Of a DNA stretch of 64,000 nt, positions 42,937 through 51,361 are shown piece by piece. A program made the translations under genes and the position numbers. The DNA comes from Phocaeicola plebeius DSM 17135 (GTDB lineage: Bacteria; Bacteroidota; Bacteroidia; Bacteroidales; Bacteroidaceae). Numbering within the stretch: the first letter of the stretch is position 1; every line of letters begins with the position of its first letter. A model generated the notes under the pieces. It made no database searches, had not been told where the DNA came from, and was given only the letters and a program-made list of their open reading frames with translations. The DNA is taken from positions 248,001 to 312,000 of the forward strand of contig NZ_DS990130.1 in assembly GCF_000187895.1 (NCBI RefSeq), given 5' to 3'.

Positions 42937-43677
42937 ATGAAAGTAGGATTATTTATTCCCTGTTATATCAATGCCGTTTATCCGCAGGTGGGAGTGGCTT
43001 CTTTTAAGTTGCTGAAAAGCCTGGGGGTGGATGTAGATTATCCGCTGGACCAGACTTGCTGCGGACAACCGATGGCGAATGCAGGATTTGAAGAAGAGTC
43101 AGTAGAATTGGCCAAACGTTTTGACCGTCTTTTTGAACAGTATGATTACATTGTAGGCCCGTCGGCCAGCTGTGTGGTATTTGTGCGTGATCATTATGGA
43201 CAGCTATTAGCCAAGGAACCTCATCGTTGTGCCAGCGAAGGCAAAATTTATGATATCTGCGAATTTATTCATGACGTGGTGAAACCCACTTCCTTGCAGG
43301 CTTCTTTCCCTCACAAGGTCAGTATCCAGAACAGTTGTCATGGAGTGCGTCTGATGCACCTTTCTTCACCGAGCGAATTGAATATCCCGTATTATAATAA
43401 GCTTCGTGATTTGCTTTCCTTGGTGAAAGACATTGAAGTGGTAGAGCCGGAAAGACCGGATGAGTGTTGTGGATTTGGAGGTATGTTTGCGGTGGAAGAA
43501 CACGCCGTATCCGGACAGATGGGACGTGATAAGGTGAAACGTCACATGGATACGGGTGCAGAATATATCGTAGGTGCCGATGGCTCCTGTCTGATGCATC
43601 AGAACGGGATAATTGCCAGAGAGAAGTTGCCTATCAAAACCATTCATATTGTAGAAGTTTTAGCTGCAGGACTATGA
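42937..43677 (+). CDS. lutA: Lactate utilisation protein A (CCG-domain subunit)
   Basis: A 246-residue soluble Fe-S subunit with two cysteine-rich CCG domains: DQTCCGQPMANAG in the first half and DECCGFGGMF in the second. The start at 42937 (MKVGLFIPCYINA) is the family N-terminus; the longer frame begins with a TTG inside the promoter box. With LutB and LutC it forms the L-lactate oxidation complex (or a related hydroxy-acid oxidase). The gene overlaps lutB by 4 bases. Confidence 0.93.
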   Translation: MKVGLFIPCYINAVYPQVGVASFKLLKSLGVDVDYPLDQTCCGQPMANAGFEEESVELAKRFDRLFEQYDYIVGPSASCVVFVRDHYGQLLAKEPHRCASEGKIYDICEFIHDVVKPTSLQASFPHKVSIQNSCHGVRLMHLSSPSELNIPYYNKLRDLLSLVKDIEVVEPERPDECCGFGGMFAVEEHAVSGQMGRDKVKRHMDTGAEYIVGADGSCLMHQNGIIAREKLPIKTIHIVEVLAAGL

Positions 43678-45041
43678 GTACGAAACATTCAAAAGCCGCC
43701 GAGAAGTTTCAGGAAAATAAGGAACTGGCGGGATGGCATGACCAGACCTTGTGGATGATGCGTGCCAAACGAGATAAGATTAGCCGGGAGGTACCGGAAT
43801 GGGAACAGTTGCGCGACATGGCTTCTGCCATCAAGATGTACAGCAACAGTCACCTGGATTTGCTTTTGCAGGAGTTCGAAAAGAACGCACAGGCAAATGG
43901 AGCCCATGTATATTGGGCGAAAGATGCCGATGAGTATTGTTCTATAATCTATAATATTCTGCACGGACACAATGTGCATCGCTTTATCAAGAGTAAATCT
44001 ATGCTGGCCGAAGAATGCGGACTGAATGAATTCCTGATTCAGAAAGGGATTGATGTGGTAGAAAGTGATTTAGGAGAAAGAATTCTTCAGCTGATGCATA
44101 AGAAACCCAGTCACATCGTGGTGCCGGCCATCCACATCAAGAAGGAAGAAATCGGTGAACTGTTTGTGAAAGAGATGGGTACGGAGCCGGGCAACAATGA
44201 CCAGACTTATTTGACCCATGCGGCGCGTAAGAATCTGCGTCATAAGTTTATTGAAGCAGAAGCTGCCATGACAGGTGCTAATTTTGCCGTGGCTTCTACG
44301 GGTGAGTTTGTGGTGTGTACCAATGAAGGTAATGCGGATATGGGTACCTCGCAACCTAAATTGCAGATTGCTGCTTTCGGATTGGAAAAGATTGTGCCCG
44401 ACCGTGAAGCACTGGGTGTATTTACCCGCTTGCTGGCACGTTCTGGTACTGGACAACCCATCACTACCTATACTTCACATTATCGCAAACCCCGCAAAGG
44501 AGGTGAACTGCACATCATTATCGTAGATAACGGACGTAGTAATATTCTGGCCGATCAGGAGCATGTGAAGACGCTGAACTGTCTGCGTTGTGGAGCTTGT
44601 ATGAATACGTGTCCGGTGTATCGTCGTTCTGGCGGATATTCTTATACCTATTTTATTCCAGGCCCGATTGGCATTAACTTGGGAATGCTGAAAGCACCTC
44701 TACATTATTATGATAATGTGTCGGCTTGCTCTTTGTGTTACTCTTGTCAGAATGTGTGTCCGGCGAAAGTAGATTTGGCAGACCAGATTTATCGTTGGAG
44801 ACAAAAACTGGATGGTTTGGGAGTAGCCAGCTCGTCCAAGCGTTTGATGTCGGGTGGAATGAAAGTGCTGATGGAACATCCGTCTTTATTTAATTTGGCT
44901 CTGGCACGGGCATCGTGGGTGAATTCTTTCCCTCGTTCATTGGTGTACAATGGGTTGAATGACTGGGGAAAAGAGCATGAAATGCCACAGTTTGCCAAGG
45001 AAAGTTTTAATGAAATGTGGAAAAAGGGTAAAGTAAAATAG
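43674..45041 (+). CDS. lutB: Lactate utilisation protein B (iron-sulfur subunit)
   Basis: A 455-residue protein. The N-terminal LUD domain (about residues 50-290) contains TGANFAVASTGEFVVCTNEG. Two ferredoxin-type 4Fe-4S motifs follow: CLRCGACMNTCPVYR and CSLCYSCQNVCPAKV. It overlaps lutA by 4 bases and is followed after 7 bases by lutC. Length and domain order match LutB. The complex feeds electrons from lactate into the respiratory or fermentative chain. Confidence 0.95.
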   Translation: MSTKHSKAAEKFQENKELAGWHDQTLWMMRAKRDKISREVPEWEQLRDMASAIKMYSNSHLDLLLQEFEKNAQANGAHVYWAKDADEYCSIIYNILHGHNVHRFIKSKSMLAEECGLNEFLIQKGIDVVESDLGERILQLMHKKPSHIVVPAIHIKKEEIGELFVKEMGTEPGNNDQTYLTHAARKNLRHKFIEAEAAMTGANFAVASTGEFVVCTNEGNADMGTSQPKLQIAAFGLEKIVPDREALGVFTRLLARSGTGQPITTYTSHYRKPRKGGELHIIIVDNGRSNILADQEHVKTLNCLRCGACMNTCPVYRRSGGYSYTYFIPGPIGINLGMLKAPLHYYDNVSACSLCYSCQNVCPAKVDLADQIYRWRQKLDGLGVASSSKRLMSGGMKVLMEHPSLFNLALARASWVNSFPRSLVYNGLNDWGKEHEMPQFAKESFNEMWKKGKVK

Positions 45042-45048
45042 GGAAGCT

Positions 45049-45636
45049 ATGAGTAGTAGAGAAGATATATTGCAGAACATACGTCGTAATACGCGAGTAC
45101 GTTATGAAAAGCCGGACTTGTCTGCATTGGAGCAAGGGGCAATTACGTACGCTGATCCGGTAGCACAATTCTGTAAGGTTGTGGCAGAGGTCGGCGGACG
45201 TGTGGTGACGGTCAATGAGGGAGAAGATGTCAACGAGTTGGTTTGTAAATTGTATCCGGATGCCAAACGCATCGCTTCCAATCTGAAGAATATTACCTGT
45301 GCCACTTTTCACCCTGATGATGTGGCTGCTTCTGCCGATTTGGATGGCACAGACCTGGCTGTAGTAGACGGACGTATCGGAGTGTGTGAGAATGGGGCTG
45401 TCTGGGTGCAGCAGGATGTGGAACAGCGTGCGGTGTATTTTATTTCTGAAGCTTTAATTCTTCTGCTTGACCGGAAAAATCTGGTAAATAACATGCACGA
45501 GGCCTATCAGAAAATAGATACAGGAGAGTATGGTTACGGCGTTTTCATTTCAGGTCCTTCAAAAACTGCAGATATTGAACAAGCGTTGGTAATGGGAGCA
45601 CATGGAGCTCGTGAACTGACAGTCTTGTTGCTGTAG
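45049..45636 (+). CDS. lutC: Lactate utilisation protein C (LUD domain)
   Basis: A 195-residue LUD-domain protein completing the lutABC operon. The C-terminal LUD signature is present: VDGRIGVCENGAVWVQQDV and VFISGPSKTADIEQALVMGA, with the ending HGARELTVLLL. A bidirectional terminator follows after 15 bases. Confidence 0.94.
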   Translation: MSSREDILQNIRRNTRVRYEKPDLSALEQGAITYADPVAQFCKVVAEVGGRVVTVNEGEDVNELVCKLYPDAKRIASNLKNITCATFHPDDVAASADLDGTDLAVVDGRIGVCENGAVWVQQDVEQRAVYFISEALILLLDRKNLVNNMHEAYQKIDTGEYGYGVFISGPSKTADIEQALVMGAHGARELTVLLL

Positions 45637-45651
45637 ATGCTAATAGAATAC

Positions 45652-45700
45652 AAAAAAAAAGTCCTGGCATTTTGAGTTGAGGTGCCAGGACTTCTTTTTT
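45652..45700. terminator. Bidirectional terminator after lutC
   Basis: Perfect 11-bp arms aagtcctggca and tgccaggactt, with nine As on the left and six Ts on the right. The A side implies a minus-strand gene ending nearby, consistent with the small membrane protein at 45721-45948. Confidence 0.9.
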
Positions 45701-45720
45701 GCCTTTTTCCTTGAAAAGGG

Positions 45721-45948
45721 TTATTTGTGCTGCATGGCCTGTTGGCTAAAAGGTCTTGCAGTTTCTGTTATATTGTGGTTATTGTTCAACTCCAAGAACT
45801 GGGTACCTGTCCACCACAATATATTCATGACGATTACAGCCAATATAATGGTGAAAGCTGTAATTTTTGCTTCCAGCTGTTTACTGGAAATTCTTTTTGA
45901 ATTTTCTTTTCCCATCTCGGTACTGTTCACTAACCTTATTTTTTCCAT
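45721..45948 (-). CDS. Small single-pass membrane protein, unknown
   Basis: A 75-residue protein I do not recognise. It has a charged N-terminus (MEKIRLVNSTEMGKENSKRI), one hydrophobic helix of about 20 residues (AFTIILAVIVMNILWWTGT), and a polar C-terminal tail. Support for it being real is the bidirectional terminator directly after its stop. A competing plus-strand frame over the same bases has no features of a protein and is rejected. A cluster of AGTACT motifs lies upstream. Confidence 0.5.
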   Translation of the reverse strand: MEKIRLVNSTEMGKENSKRISSKQLEAKITAFTIILAVIVMNILWWTGTQFLELNNNHNITETARPFSQQAMQHK

Positions 45949-46081
45949 ATAGTAATTATAGTCTTATTGTTTCTTGTTGTTTGTATAATAAATGAAACAT
46001 AGATGTAATTACTGCATGGAGATGATAAATTTTTTCAGAAAAAGTTGTGACTTTCTGTTTTACGCGGTTAGGAATGGTCTC

Positions 46082-46168
46082 AGTACTTCCTAAAAAGTAC
46101 CGTAGTACTGCCGGGGAAGTACTTCAGTACTTGCTTGAAAGTACTATAGTACTTCTTAAGAAGTACTG
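46082..46168. repeat. Intergenic cluster of seven AGTACT palindromes
   Basis: AGTACT, itself a perfect palindrome, occurs seven times in about 87 bases, usually as AAGTACT or AGTACTT, plus one AAGTACC variant. Spacing between copies varies from about 2 to 15 bases. It lies in the gap between pflA and the small membrane protein gene. It is like the clusters at 5466, 18536 and 29203 in design but with a different core. Confidence 0.8.
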
Positions 46169-46198
46169 GGGATGAATAAGGCATTGTAAACTAATTTG

Positions 46199-46927
46199 TT
46201 AGTTTACGTAAACTGTCTTGAAATACTTTTCGAACAACTCTTTCGCTTCGACCAATTGAACTTGCGTGTTGAGTTTCACATCCTTCAACTGATAGTCCAG
46301 TTTCATAGCTTCGTATTTGTGTACGCCTAAGGTGTGATAGGGAAGTATTTCAACCCGTTCAATCATGCGATAATTTTTGAAATGTTCACCAAGTGCTTCT
46401 ATGTCTTCTTTAAAATAACTGTATTTCTGTACCAATACATAGCGCAGCCAGAACGGTTTCTGATTTTCTTCAAGCCAAGCAGCAGTTTTCAGGGTCTGTG
46501 CATTGCTTCTGGCAGTGAGTGCTTTATGGCGTTCGTCATTAAATTCTTTTACGTCAAGCAGAACGAGGTCTGCCAGCGAAAGCAGTTCCTTTACATCTTC
46601 GTTCCAGATTCCTCCATTTGTGTCCACGCAGATATGAATGCCCGCTTCTTTCAGCATGCGGAATAAGGGAACCAAGGCTTTGGCCTGAAAGGTCGGTTCT
46701 CCTCCACTGAAAGTAATACCTCCTTTCTTCCCGAAAAAAGGTTTCTGACTTACAGCCATCTTGAGAATCTCTTCAGGAGCAGTTTCTTTACTTTCTCCTT
46801 TGGCGTCAATGGTATCGGGGTTGGCACAATAAAGGCATCGGAAATTACAGCCTTGCAAGAAAACAACGAGACGTATTCCCGGACCGTCGTAAGTGCCTAA
46901 TGATTCGTATGAATGTACTCTAATCAT
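46199..46927 (-). CDS. pflA: Pyruvate formate-lyase activating enzyme
   Basis: A 242-residue radical SAM enzyme that installs the glycyl radical on PflB. The cluster motif is CNFRCLYC, preceded by GPGIRLVVFLQG and followed by GGITFSGGEPTFQAKAL and DTNGG. It lies 88 bases downstream of pflB on the same strand, beyond a hairpin that may set relative expression. The identity follows from both motif and neighbour. Confidence 0.95.
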   Translation of the reverse strand: MIRVHSYESLGTYDGPGIRLVVFLQGCNFRCLYCANPDTIDAKGESKETAPEEILKMAVSQKPFFGKKGGITFSGGEPTFQAKALVPLFRMLKEAGIHICVDTNGGIWNEDVKELLSLADLVLLDVKEFNDERHKALTARSNAQTLKTAAWLEENQKPFWLRYVLVQKYSYFKEDIEALGEHFKNYRMIERVEILPYHTLGVHKYEAMKLDYQLKDVKLNTQVQLVEAKELFEKYFKTVYVN

Positions 46928-46945
46928 GACAGGATAAAAATAATA

Positions 46946-46984
46946 GACACAAACTACCGGACTGAAATCCGGGTAGTTTGTGTC
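46946..46984 (-). other. Hairpin between pflB and pflA
   Basis: Arms gacacaaactaccgga and tccgggtagtttgtgtc form a stem of about 16 bp around a short loop. On the minus strand it is followed by tattattttt, a weak T tract, so it may terminate part of the pflB transcripts before pflA. Confidence 0.65.
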
Positions 46985-47015
46985 CAGTTAAAATTATATA
47001 CTCTTTATGCAAGAA

Positions 47016-49238
47016 TTACATGCGTTCGTGGAAACTGCGTGAAATTACTTCCAGCTGATGCTCACGGCTCAGTTTGATGAAGTTCACCGCATAACCAGAT
47101 ACACGAATTGTCAGCTGAGGATATTTTTCCGGATGCTCCATGGCATCTTCCAGCATTTCCCGGTTCAATACGTTTACGTTCAGGTGGTGCGCACCTTTCA
47201 CGAAGTAACCGTCCATCATCGTTACCAGGTTCTCGATACGGTTTTCCATATCTACTCCCAAAGATTTCGGTACGATAGAGAAGGTGTTACTGATACCATC
47301 CTGTGAGTCGCGGTAGCGCAATTTAGCTACAGAACTCAGAGAAGCAATGGCACCGTTCTTGTCGCGTCCGTGCATCGGGTTGGCTCCAGGAGCGAATGCC
47401 ACACCTTTGGCACGGCCATCGGGAGTTGCACCAGTTTTCTTACCATACATCACATTTGAAGTAATGGTCAGGATAGACAAGGTCGGTTTGGCATTCTTGT
47501 AAACCGGCAATTTCTTCAGCTCTTCGTCGAAGTAGTAAATCAAGTCTACAGCCAGGTGGTCTACACGGTCATCGTCATTTCCGAAGCAAGGGAATTCACC
47601 TTCGATGTCGAATCCTTCTGTCAGTCCGATGTCGTTACGACGAGCTGTTACCTTCGCATACTTGATGGCAGAAAGTGAATCCACAGCGATAGACATACCT
47701 GCTACACCGTAAGCCAGGTTGATGACCGGATCAGTATCTACGAAAGCCATCTGAGCCTTTTCGTAATAATACTTGTCGTGCATGTAGTGGATGATGTTCA
47801 TGGCTTCGTTGTACACGCGTGCCATTTCTTTCAGCACTTTCTTATAGTTGGCAAGCACTTCTTCAAAGTTCAATACATCACCGCTCAATGCCGGAATATC
47901 CTTCACCATCAGTGTACCGGTGTTTTCACAGCGTCCGCCGTTGATAGCCAGCAGCAATGCCTTGGCCAGGTTACAGCGTGCACCGAAGAACTGGATGTGA
48001 CGGCCGATGTCCTGATAAGATACACAGCAAGCGATACCGTAGTCGTCAGAGTTACGTACTTCACGCATCAGGTCGTCGTTCTCGTACTGGATAGAAGATG
48101 TATCGATAGAAACCTGTGCGCAGAAGTTCTTGAAACCTTCCGGCAGTTCCGGGCTCCACAGTACGGTCAAGTTCGGTTCTGGTGAAGGACCGAGGTTGTA
48201 CAATGTCTGCAAGAAACGGAATGAAGTCTTGGTTACTTTTGTACGTCCGTCGTTGAAGCGTCCACCGATGGATTCTGTAACCCATGTCGGATCACCGGCA
48301 AAGATGTCAGTATAAGCCTGCATACGCAAGTGGCGTACCATACGCAGTTTGATGACAAACTGGTCAATCAATTCCTGAGCGTGTGCTTCATCAATCAGGC
48401 CATGAGCCATATCGTATTCGATGTAAATATCCAGGAAAGACGATACGTTACCCAATGACATGGCAGCACCATCCTGTTCTTTTACGGCAGCTAGGTAAGC
48501 CATGTATACCCACTGAACAGCTTCCTGTGCATTGTGAGCCGGACGTCCCAGTTCAAGACCATATTGCTCTCCCATGACCTTGATTTCCTTCAGCGCCTTA
48601 ATCTGCTCAGCTACTTCTTCGCGAAGGCGGATACGGGCATCGGTCATTGGGCCTGTCAGATGACGTAAATCATTCTGTTTAGCTTCAATCAGTCTGTCCA
48701 GACCGTACAGTGCCAGACGACGGTAGTCACCGATGATTCGTCCACGTGCATAGTTGTCAGGAAGTCCTGTCAAGAAACCAAGTGAGCGGAAAGAACGGAT
48801 TTCTTCTGTGTATGCATCGAAGACCCCATCGTTATGAGTTTTGCGATAATGAGTGAAAATATCTTTAACCTTCGGGTCAACTTCTACTCCGTTTTCACGG
48901 CAAGCTTTTTCTACTACCTTGATACCTCCAAAAGGTTTGATTGCGCGGCGCAACACTTCGTCAGTCTGCAAGCCGACAATAACTTCGTTTTCCTTATCAA
49001 TATATCCCGGTGCGAAAGAAGTGATGGTTGATACTGTGGACGGATCGAGTGAGCGTACACCATTGTTTGCACGTTCTTCAGCTAGCGCTTCCAAACATTT
49101 GTTCCAAACAGCTTTTGTACGTTCAGTAGGACCGACCAGGAATGAAGCGTCGCCCTCGTAAGGCGTAATGTTTGTCTTTACGAAATCGGTGACGTTGATT
49201 TCATGGTTCCAACGACCTTCTTTAAAATTCATTGCCAT
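47016..49238 (-). CDS. pflB: Formate C-acetyltransferase (pyruvate formate-lyase)
   Basis: A 740-residue glycyl-radical enzyme converting pyruvate and CoA to acetyl-CoA and formate. The catalytic Cys pair is in [15 protein letters not shown]. The radical Gly is in the C-terminal [32 protein letters not shown] and [19 protein letters not shown] are further family blocks. The length is standard. A minus-strand -7 box (TACCTTTG, 49289-49296) with ATTG 20 bases upstream lies just before the start. The gene identity is further fixed by pflA downstream. Confidence 0.98.
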   Translation of the reverse strand: MAMNFKEGRWNHEINVTDFVKTNITPYEGDASFLVGPTERTKAVWNKCLEALAEERANNGVRSLDPSTVSTITSFAPGYIDKENEVIVGLQTDEVLRRAIKPFGGIKVVEKACRENGVEVDPKVKDIFTHYRKTHNDGVFDAYTEEIRSFRSLGFLTGLPDNYARGRIIGDYRRLALYGLDRLIEAKQNDLRHLTGPMTDARIRLREEVAEQIKALKEIKVMGEQYGLELGRPAHNAQEAVQWVYMAYLAAVKEQDGAAMSLGNVSSFLDIYIEYDMAHGLIDEAHAQELIDQFVIKLRMVRHLRMQAYTDIFAGDPTWVTESIGGRFNDGRTKVTKTSFRFLQTLYNLGPSPEPNLTVLWSPELPEGFKNFCAQVSIDTSSIQYENDDLMREVRNSDDYGIACCVSYQDIGRHIQFFGARCNLAKALLLAINGGRCENTGTLMVKDIPALSGDVLNFEEVLANYKKVLKEMARVYNEAMNIIHYMHDKYYYEKAQMAFVDTDPVINLAYGVAGMSIAVDSLSAIKYAKVTARRNDIGLTEGFDIEGEFPCFGNDDDRVDHLAVDLIYYFDEELKKLPVYKNAKPTLSILTITSNVMYGKKTGATPDGRAKGVAFAPGANPMHGRDKNGAIASLSSVAKLRYRDSQDGISNTFSIVPKSLGVDMENRIENLVTMMDGYFVKGAHHLNVNVLNREMLEDAMEHPEKYPQLTIRVSGYAVNFIKLSREHQLEVISRSFHERM

Positions 49239-49288
49239 AAATTTGAAATATTAAAAAGTTATGTAAATGTGGTTTTCTAAACCGAGTG

Positions 49289-49320
49289 CAAAGGTAGTGA
49301 AAAACCTTGTTTTGTACAAT
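49289..49320 (-). promoter_or_regulatory. pflB promoter
   Basis: On the minus strand ATTG and TACCTTTG are 20 bases apart. The -7 box ends about 50 bases before the pflB ATG. Confidence 0.6.
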
Positions 49321-49424
49321 ACCTAGTTTGTGGTATATTATCATTTTGCATTAATTACAAAGTGGTATAAGATTTAGAATAAAGCTGGAAGTAAAATGTG
49401 TTTGTGAAAAAATCTCGGCAAAAG

Positions 49425-49456
49425 TTTGCACAACTCAAAAACTCGCTCTATCTTTG
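49425..49456 (+). promoter_or_regulatory. tRNA array promoter
   Basis: TTTG (49425-49428) and TATCTTTG (49449-49456) are exactly 20 bases apart, a perfect Bacteroides -33/-7 pair, 38 bases before the first tRNA. Confidence 0.85.
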
Positions 49457-49494
49457 CACCGCATTTGAGAGAAAATGCGTTCCCAAAGAAGATT

Positions 49495-49581
49495 GGAAGT
49501 TTGGGTGAGTGGCTGAAACCAGCAGTTTGCTAAACTGCCGTACGGGTAACCGTACCGGGGGTTCGAATCCCCCAGCTTCCG
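49495..49581 (+). tRNA. tRNA-Ser (anticodon GCT), copy 1
   Basis: An 87-base class II tRNA. The acceptor GGAAGTT pairs with AGCTTCC (T6-G67 pairs as U-G); the anticodon stem is GCAGT/ACTGC with loop TTGCTAA, anticodon GCT; a long variable arm (gtacgggtaaccgtac) and T arm GGGGG-TTCGAAT-CCCCC follow. Confidence 0.95.
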
Positions 49582-49602
49582 CTTCGGTTGAGAAAAGAGA
49601 AT

Positions 49603-49675
49603 GGCGCTTTCGTCTAGTGGCCTAGGACGCGGCCCTCTCACGGCTGAAACACGGGTTCGATTCCCGTATGCGCTA
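49603..49675 (+). tRNA. tRNA-Glu (anticodon CTC)
   Basis: A 73-base tRNA. The anticodon stem CGGCC/GGCTG (with a wobble) carries loop CTCTCAC, anticodon CTC. The D arm is gtct...ggac and the T arm ACGGG-TTCGATT-CCCGT. The acceptor GGCGCTT/ATGCGCT has one T-T mismatch and a G-U end pair. Confidence 0.9.
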
Positions 49676-49687
49676 CAGTCGGCTACT

Positions 49688-49774
49688 GGAAGTTTGGGTG
49701 AGTGGCTGAAACCAGCAGTTTGCTAAACTGCCGTACGGGTAACCGTACCGGGGGTTCGAATCCCCCAGCTTCCG
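49688..49774 (+). tRNA. tRNA-Ser (anticodon GCT), copy 2
   Basis: Identical in all 87 bases to the copy at 49495-49581, located 193 bases downstream with tRNA-Glu in between. One base (c) after the discriminator also matches. Confidence 0.95.
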
Positions 49775-49786
49775 CTTTTGTTATAG

Positions 49787-49814
49787 AACTCCGCTAATTG
49801 GCGGAGTTTTTTTA
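49787..49814 (+). terminator. Terminator of the tRNA array
   Basis: Arms aactccgc and gcggagtt around taattg, followed by seven Ts. Confidence 0.9.
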
Positions 49815-49859
49815 TGTCCTTTTGTAGGCTAATTATAATAGAAATGTTTGAAAATTTGC

Positions 49860-49867
49860 TATATTTG
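49860..49867 (+). promoter_or_regulatory. -7 box upstream of the fucosidase/PNGase operon
   Basis: TATATTTG fits TAnnTTTG. It lies about 130 bases before the fucosidase ATG, leaving a long leader of about 120 bases with no recognised riboswitch. A clear -33 was not seen. Confidence 0.4.
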
Positions 49868-49996
49868 CCATATATAGAATATTTCTATGATTTGGATAGA
49901 TGCTTTGTTTAACCTTATGTTTAAGCAGTTTTTGGAATAACAGAGGTTCCTTGTGGTTTGTCGATTGAATTGTATTAATCTTTTATTTTTATCAAT

Positions 49997-51346
49997 ATGC
50001 TAAACAAGCAAATTATAGCTTTATGTACGGCTCTTTGTTGTTCGGTTGCGCCTGCCATTAGTCAGACACCGGAAAAAACGCAGCAGGATGCTATGAAAGA
50101 AAAAAGGATGGAGTGGTTCTCAAATGCTAAGTTGGGTATTTTTATTCATTGGGGTATTTATTCGGTGAAGGGGGTTTCCGAAAGCTGGTCTTTCTTCAAT
50201 AAGTATCTGCCTTATGAGGAATATATGAGTCAAAAAGATGGTTTTACTGCCTCAAAATACGACCCTAAGGCTTGGGTGGACTTGATTAAAGAAAGTGGAG
50301 CCCGTTATACGGTGATTACAACGAAGCATCATGATGGGATGGCTTTATGGGATACAAAAGCGGGTGAGCTGAGTACGGTTAAGTGTACACCGGCTAAAAG
50401 AGATTTAATCAGTCCATTTGTAAAGGAGGTCCGCAAGCAGGGGTTGAAGTTGGGATTCTATTATTCCTTGTTGGACTGGTCGCATCCTGATTATCCGAAC
50501 ATGACACGTACGGAGGTGCGTTATACGAATGACCCTGTACGTTGGCAGCGCTTCGTGGATTTTAATATGGCACAATTGGCAGAGTTGAACAAGACTTGGA
50601 AGCCGGACTTGTATTGGTTCGATGGAGATTGGGAGCAAACTGCGGAGGCATGGAACTCTAAAGGAATTGTAGATTTGCTTCGGTCGGACAATAAGAATGT
50701 GATCATCAACTCACGTATTCAGGGATATGGTGATTATGCTACGCCAGAGCAAGGTGTTCCTATTGTGCGTCCTGAGGATAAATATTGGGAGCTGTGCATG
50801 ACCATGAATGATTCTTGGGGCTACCAACATACAGATTCCAACTATAAATCACCCTATATTTTATTACGGACTTTTGTGGATTGCCTGAGCATGGGAGGTA
50901 ATTTGTTATTGGATATCGGACCGAAAGAGGACGGTACAATTCCAGAAGAGCAGGTAGCTATTTTGAAAGAGTTCGGGCGTTGGACGAAAAAGCACAAGGA
51001 GGCGATTTATGATACCCGTGCCGGTATTCCAGCAGAACACTTCCAGGGATATACAACACTGAATAAAGGGGGAGATATCTTGTATCTTTACTTACCTTAT
51101 AAGCCTAATGGCCCCATTGAAGTGAAAGGGCTGATGAATAAAGTCAACCGGGTATGGGTAGTAGGTAATGGTTCCATGTTGTCTTATAAGGTATATAATA
51201 AGAACTATTGGAGTGAGGTGCCTGGTAATCTTTATATTGATGTGCCCGATCATGTGCTTGATTCACAAATTACGGTAATTGCCGTATTGCTGGATGGACC
51301 GGTTAAATTGTATCGGGGGGCGGGACAAGTTATTGAAAGTAATTAA
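49997..51346 (+). CDS. Alpha-L-fucosidase, GH29, secreted
   Basis: A 449-residue enzyme with a signal peptide (IIALCTALCCSVAPAIS). GH29 features are WFSNAKLGIFIHWGIYSVKG near the N-terminus, TTKHHDGMALWDT, and the nucleophile region DLYWFDGDWEQ with Asp209 as the probable nucleophile. It removes alpha-linked L-fucose from glycans. It leads a three-gene operon with a CBM9/GH-like protein and a PNGase F-like amidase (gaps of 15 and 12 bases). That context suggests N-glycans as substrate, with fucose on the core or antennae. No SusC/SusD genes are in the window. Confidence 0.94.
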   Translation: MLNKQIIALCTALCCSVAPAISQTPEKTQQDAMKEKRMEWFSNAKLGIFIHWGIYSVKGVSESWSFFNKYLPYEEYMSQKDGFTASKYDPKAWVDLIKESGARYTVITTKHHDGMALWDTKAGELSTVKCTPAKRDLISPFVKEVRKQGLKLGFYYSLLDWSHPDYPNMTRTEVRYTNDPVRWQRFVDFNMAQLAELNKTWKPDLYWFDGDWEQTAEAWNSKGIVDLLRSDNKNVIINSRIQGYGDYATPEQGVPIVRPEDKYWELCMTMNDSWGYQHTDSNYKSPYILLRTFVDCLSMGGNLLLDIGPKEDGTIPEEQVAILKEFGRWTKKHKEAIYDTRAGIPAEHFQGYTTLNKGGDILYLYLPYKPNGPIEVKGLMNKVNRVWVVGNGSMLSYKVYNKNYWSEVPGNLYIDVPDHVLDSQITVIAVLLDGPVKLYRGAGQVIESN

Positions 51347-51361
51347 TGAAAAAAACTGATT

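Noticed and set aside
45677-45952. 91-codon plus-strand frame over the small membrane protein gene
   Set aside because: Starts inside the terminator after lutC; the minus-strand frame fits better with a single helix and the A side of the terminator.
46082-46168. AGTACT cluster as a CRISPR array
   Set aside because: The repeated unit is only 6-8 bases, spacing is irregular, and there are no unique spacers or cas genes in the window.
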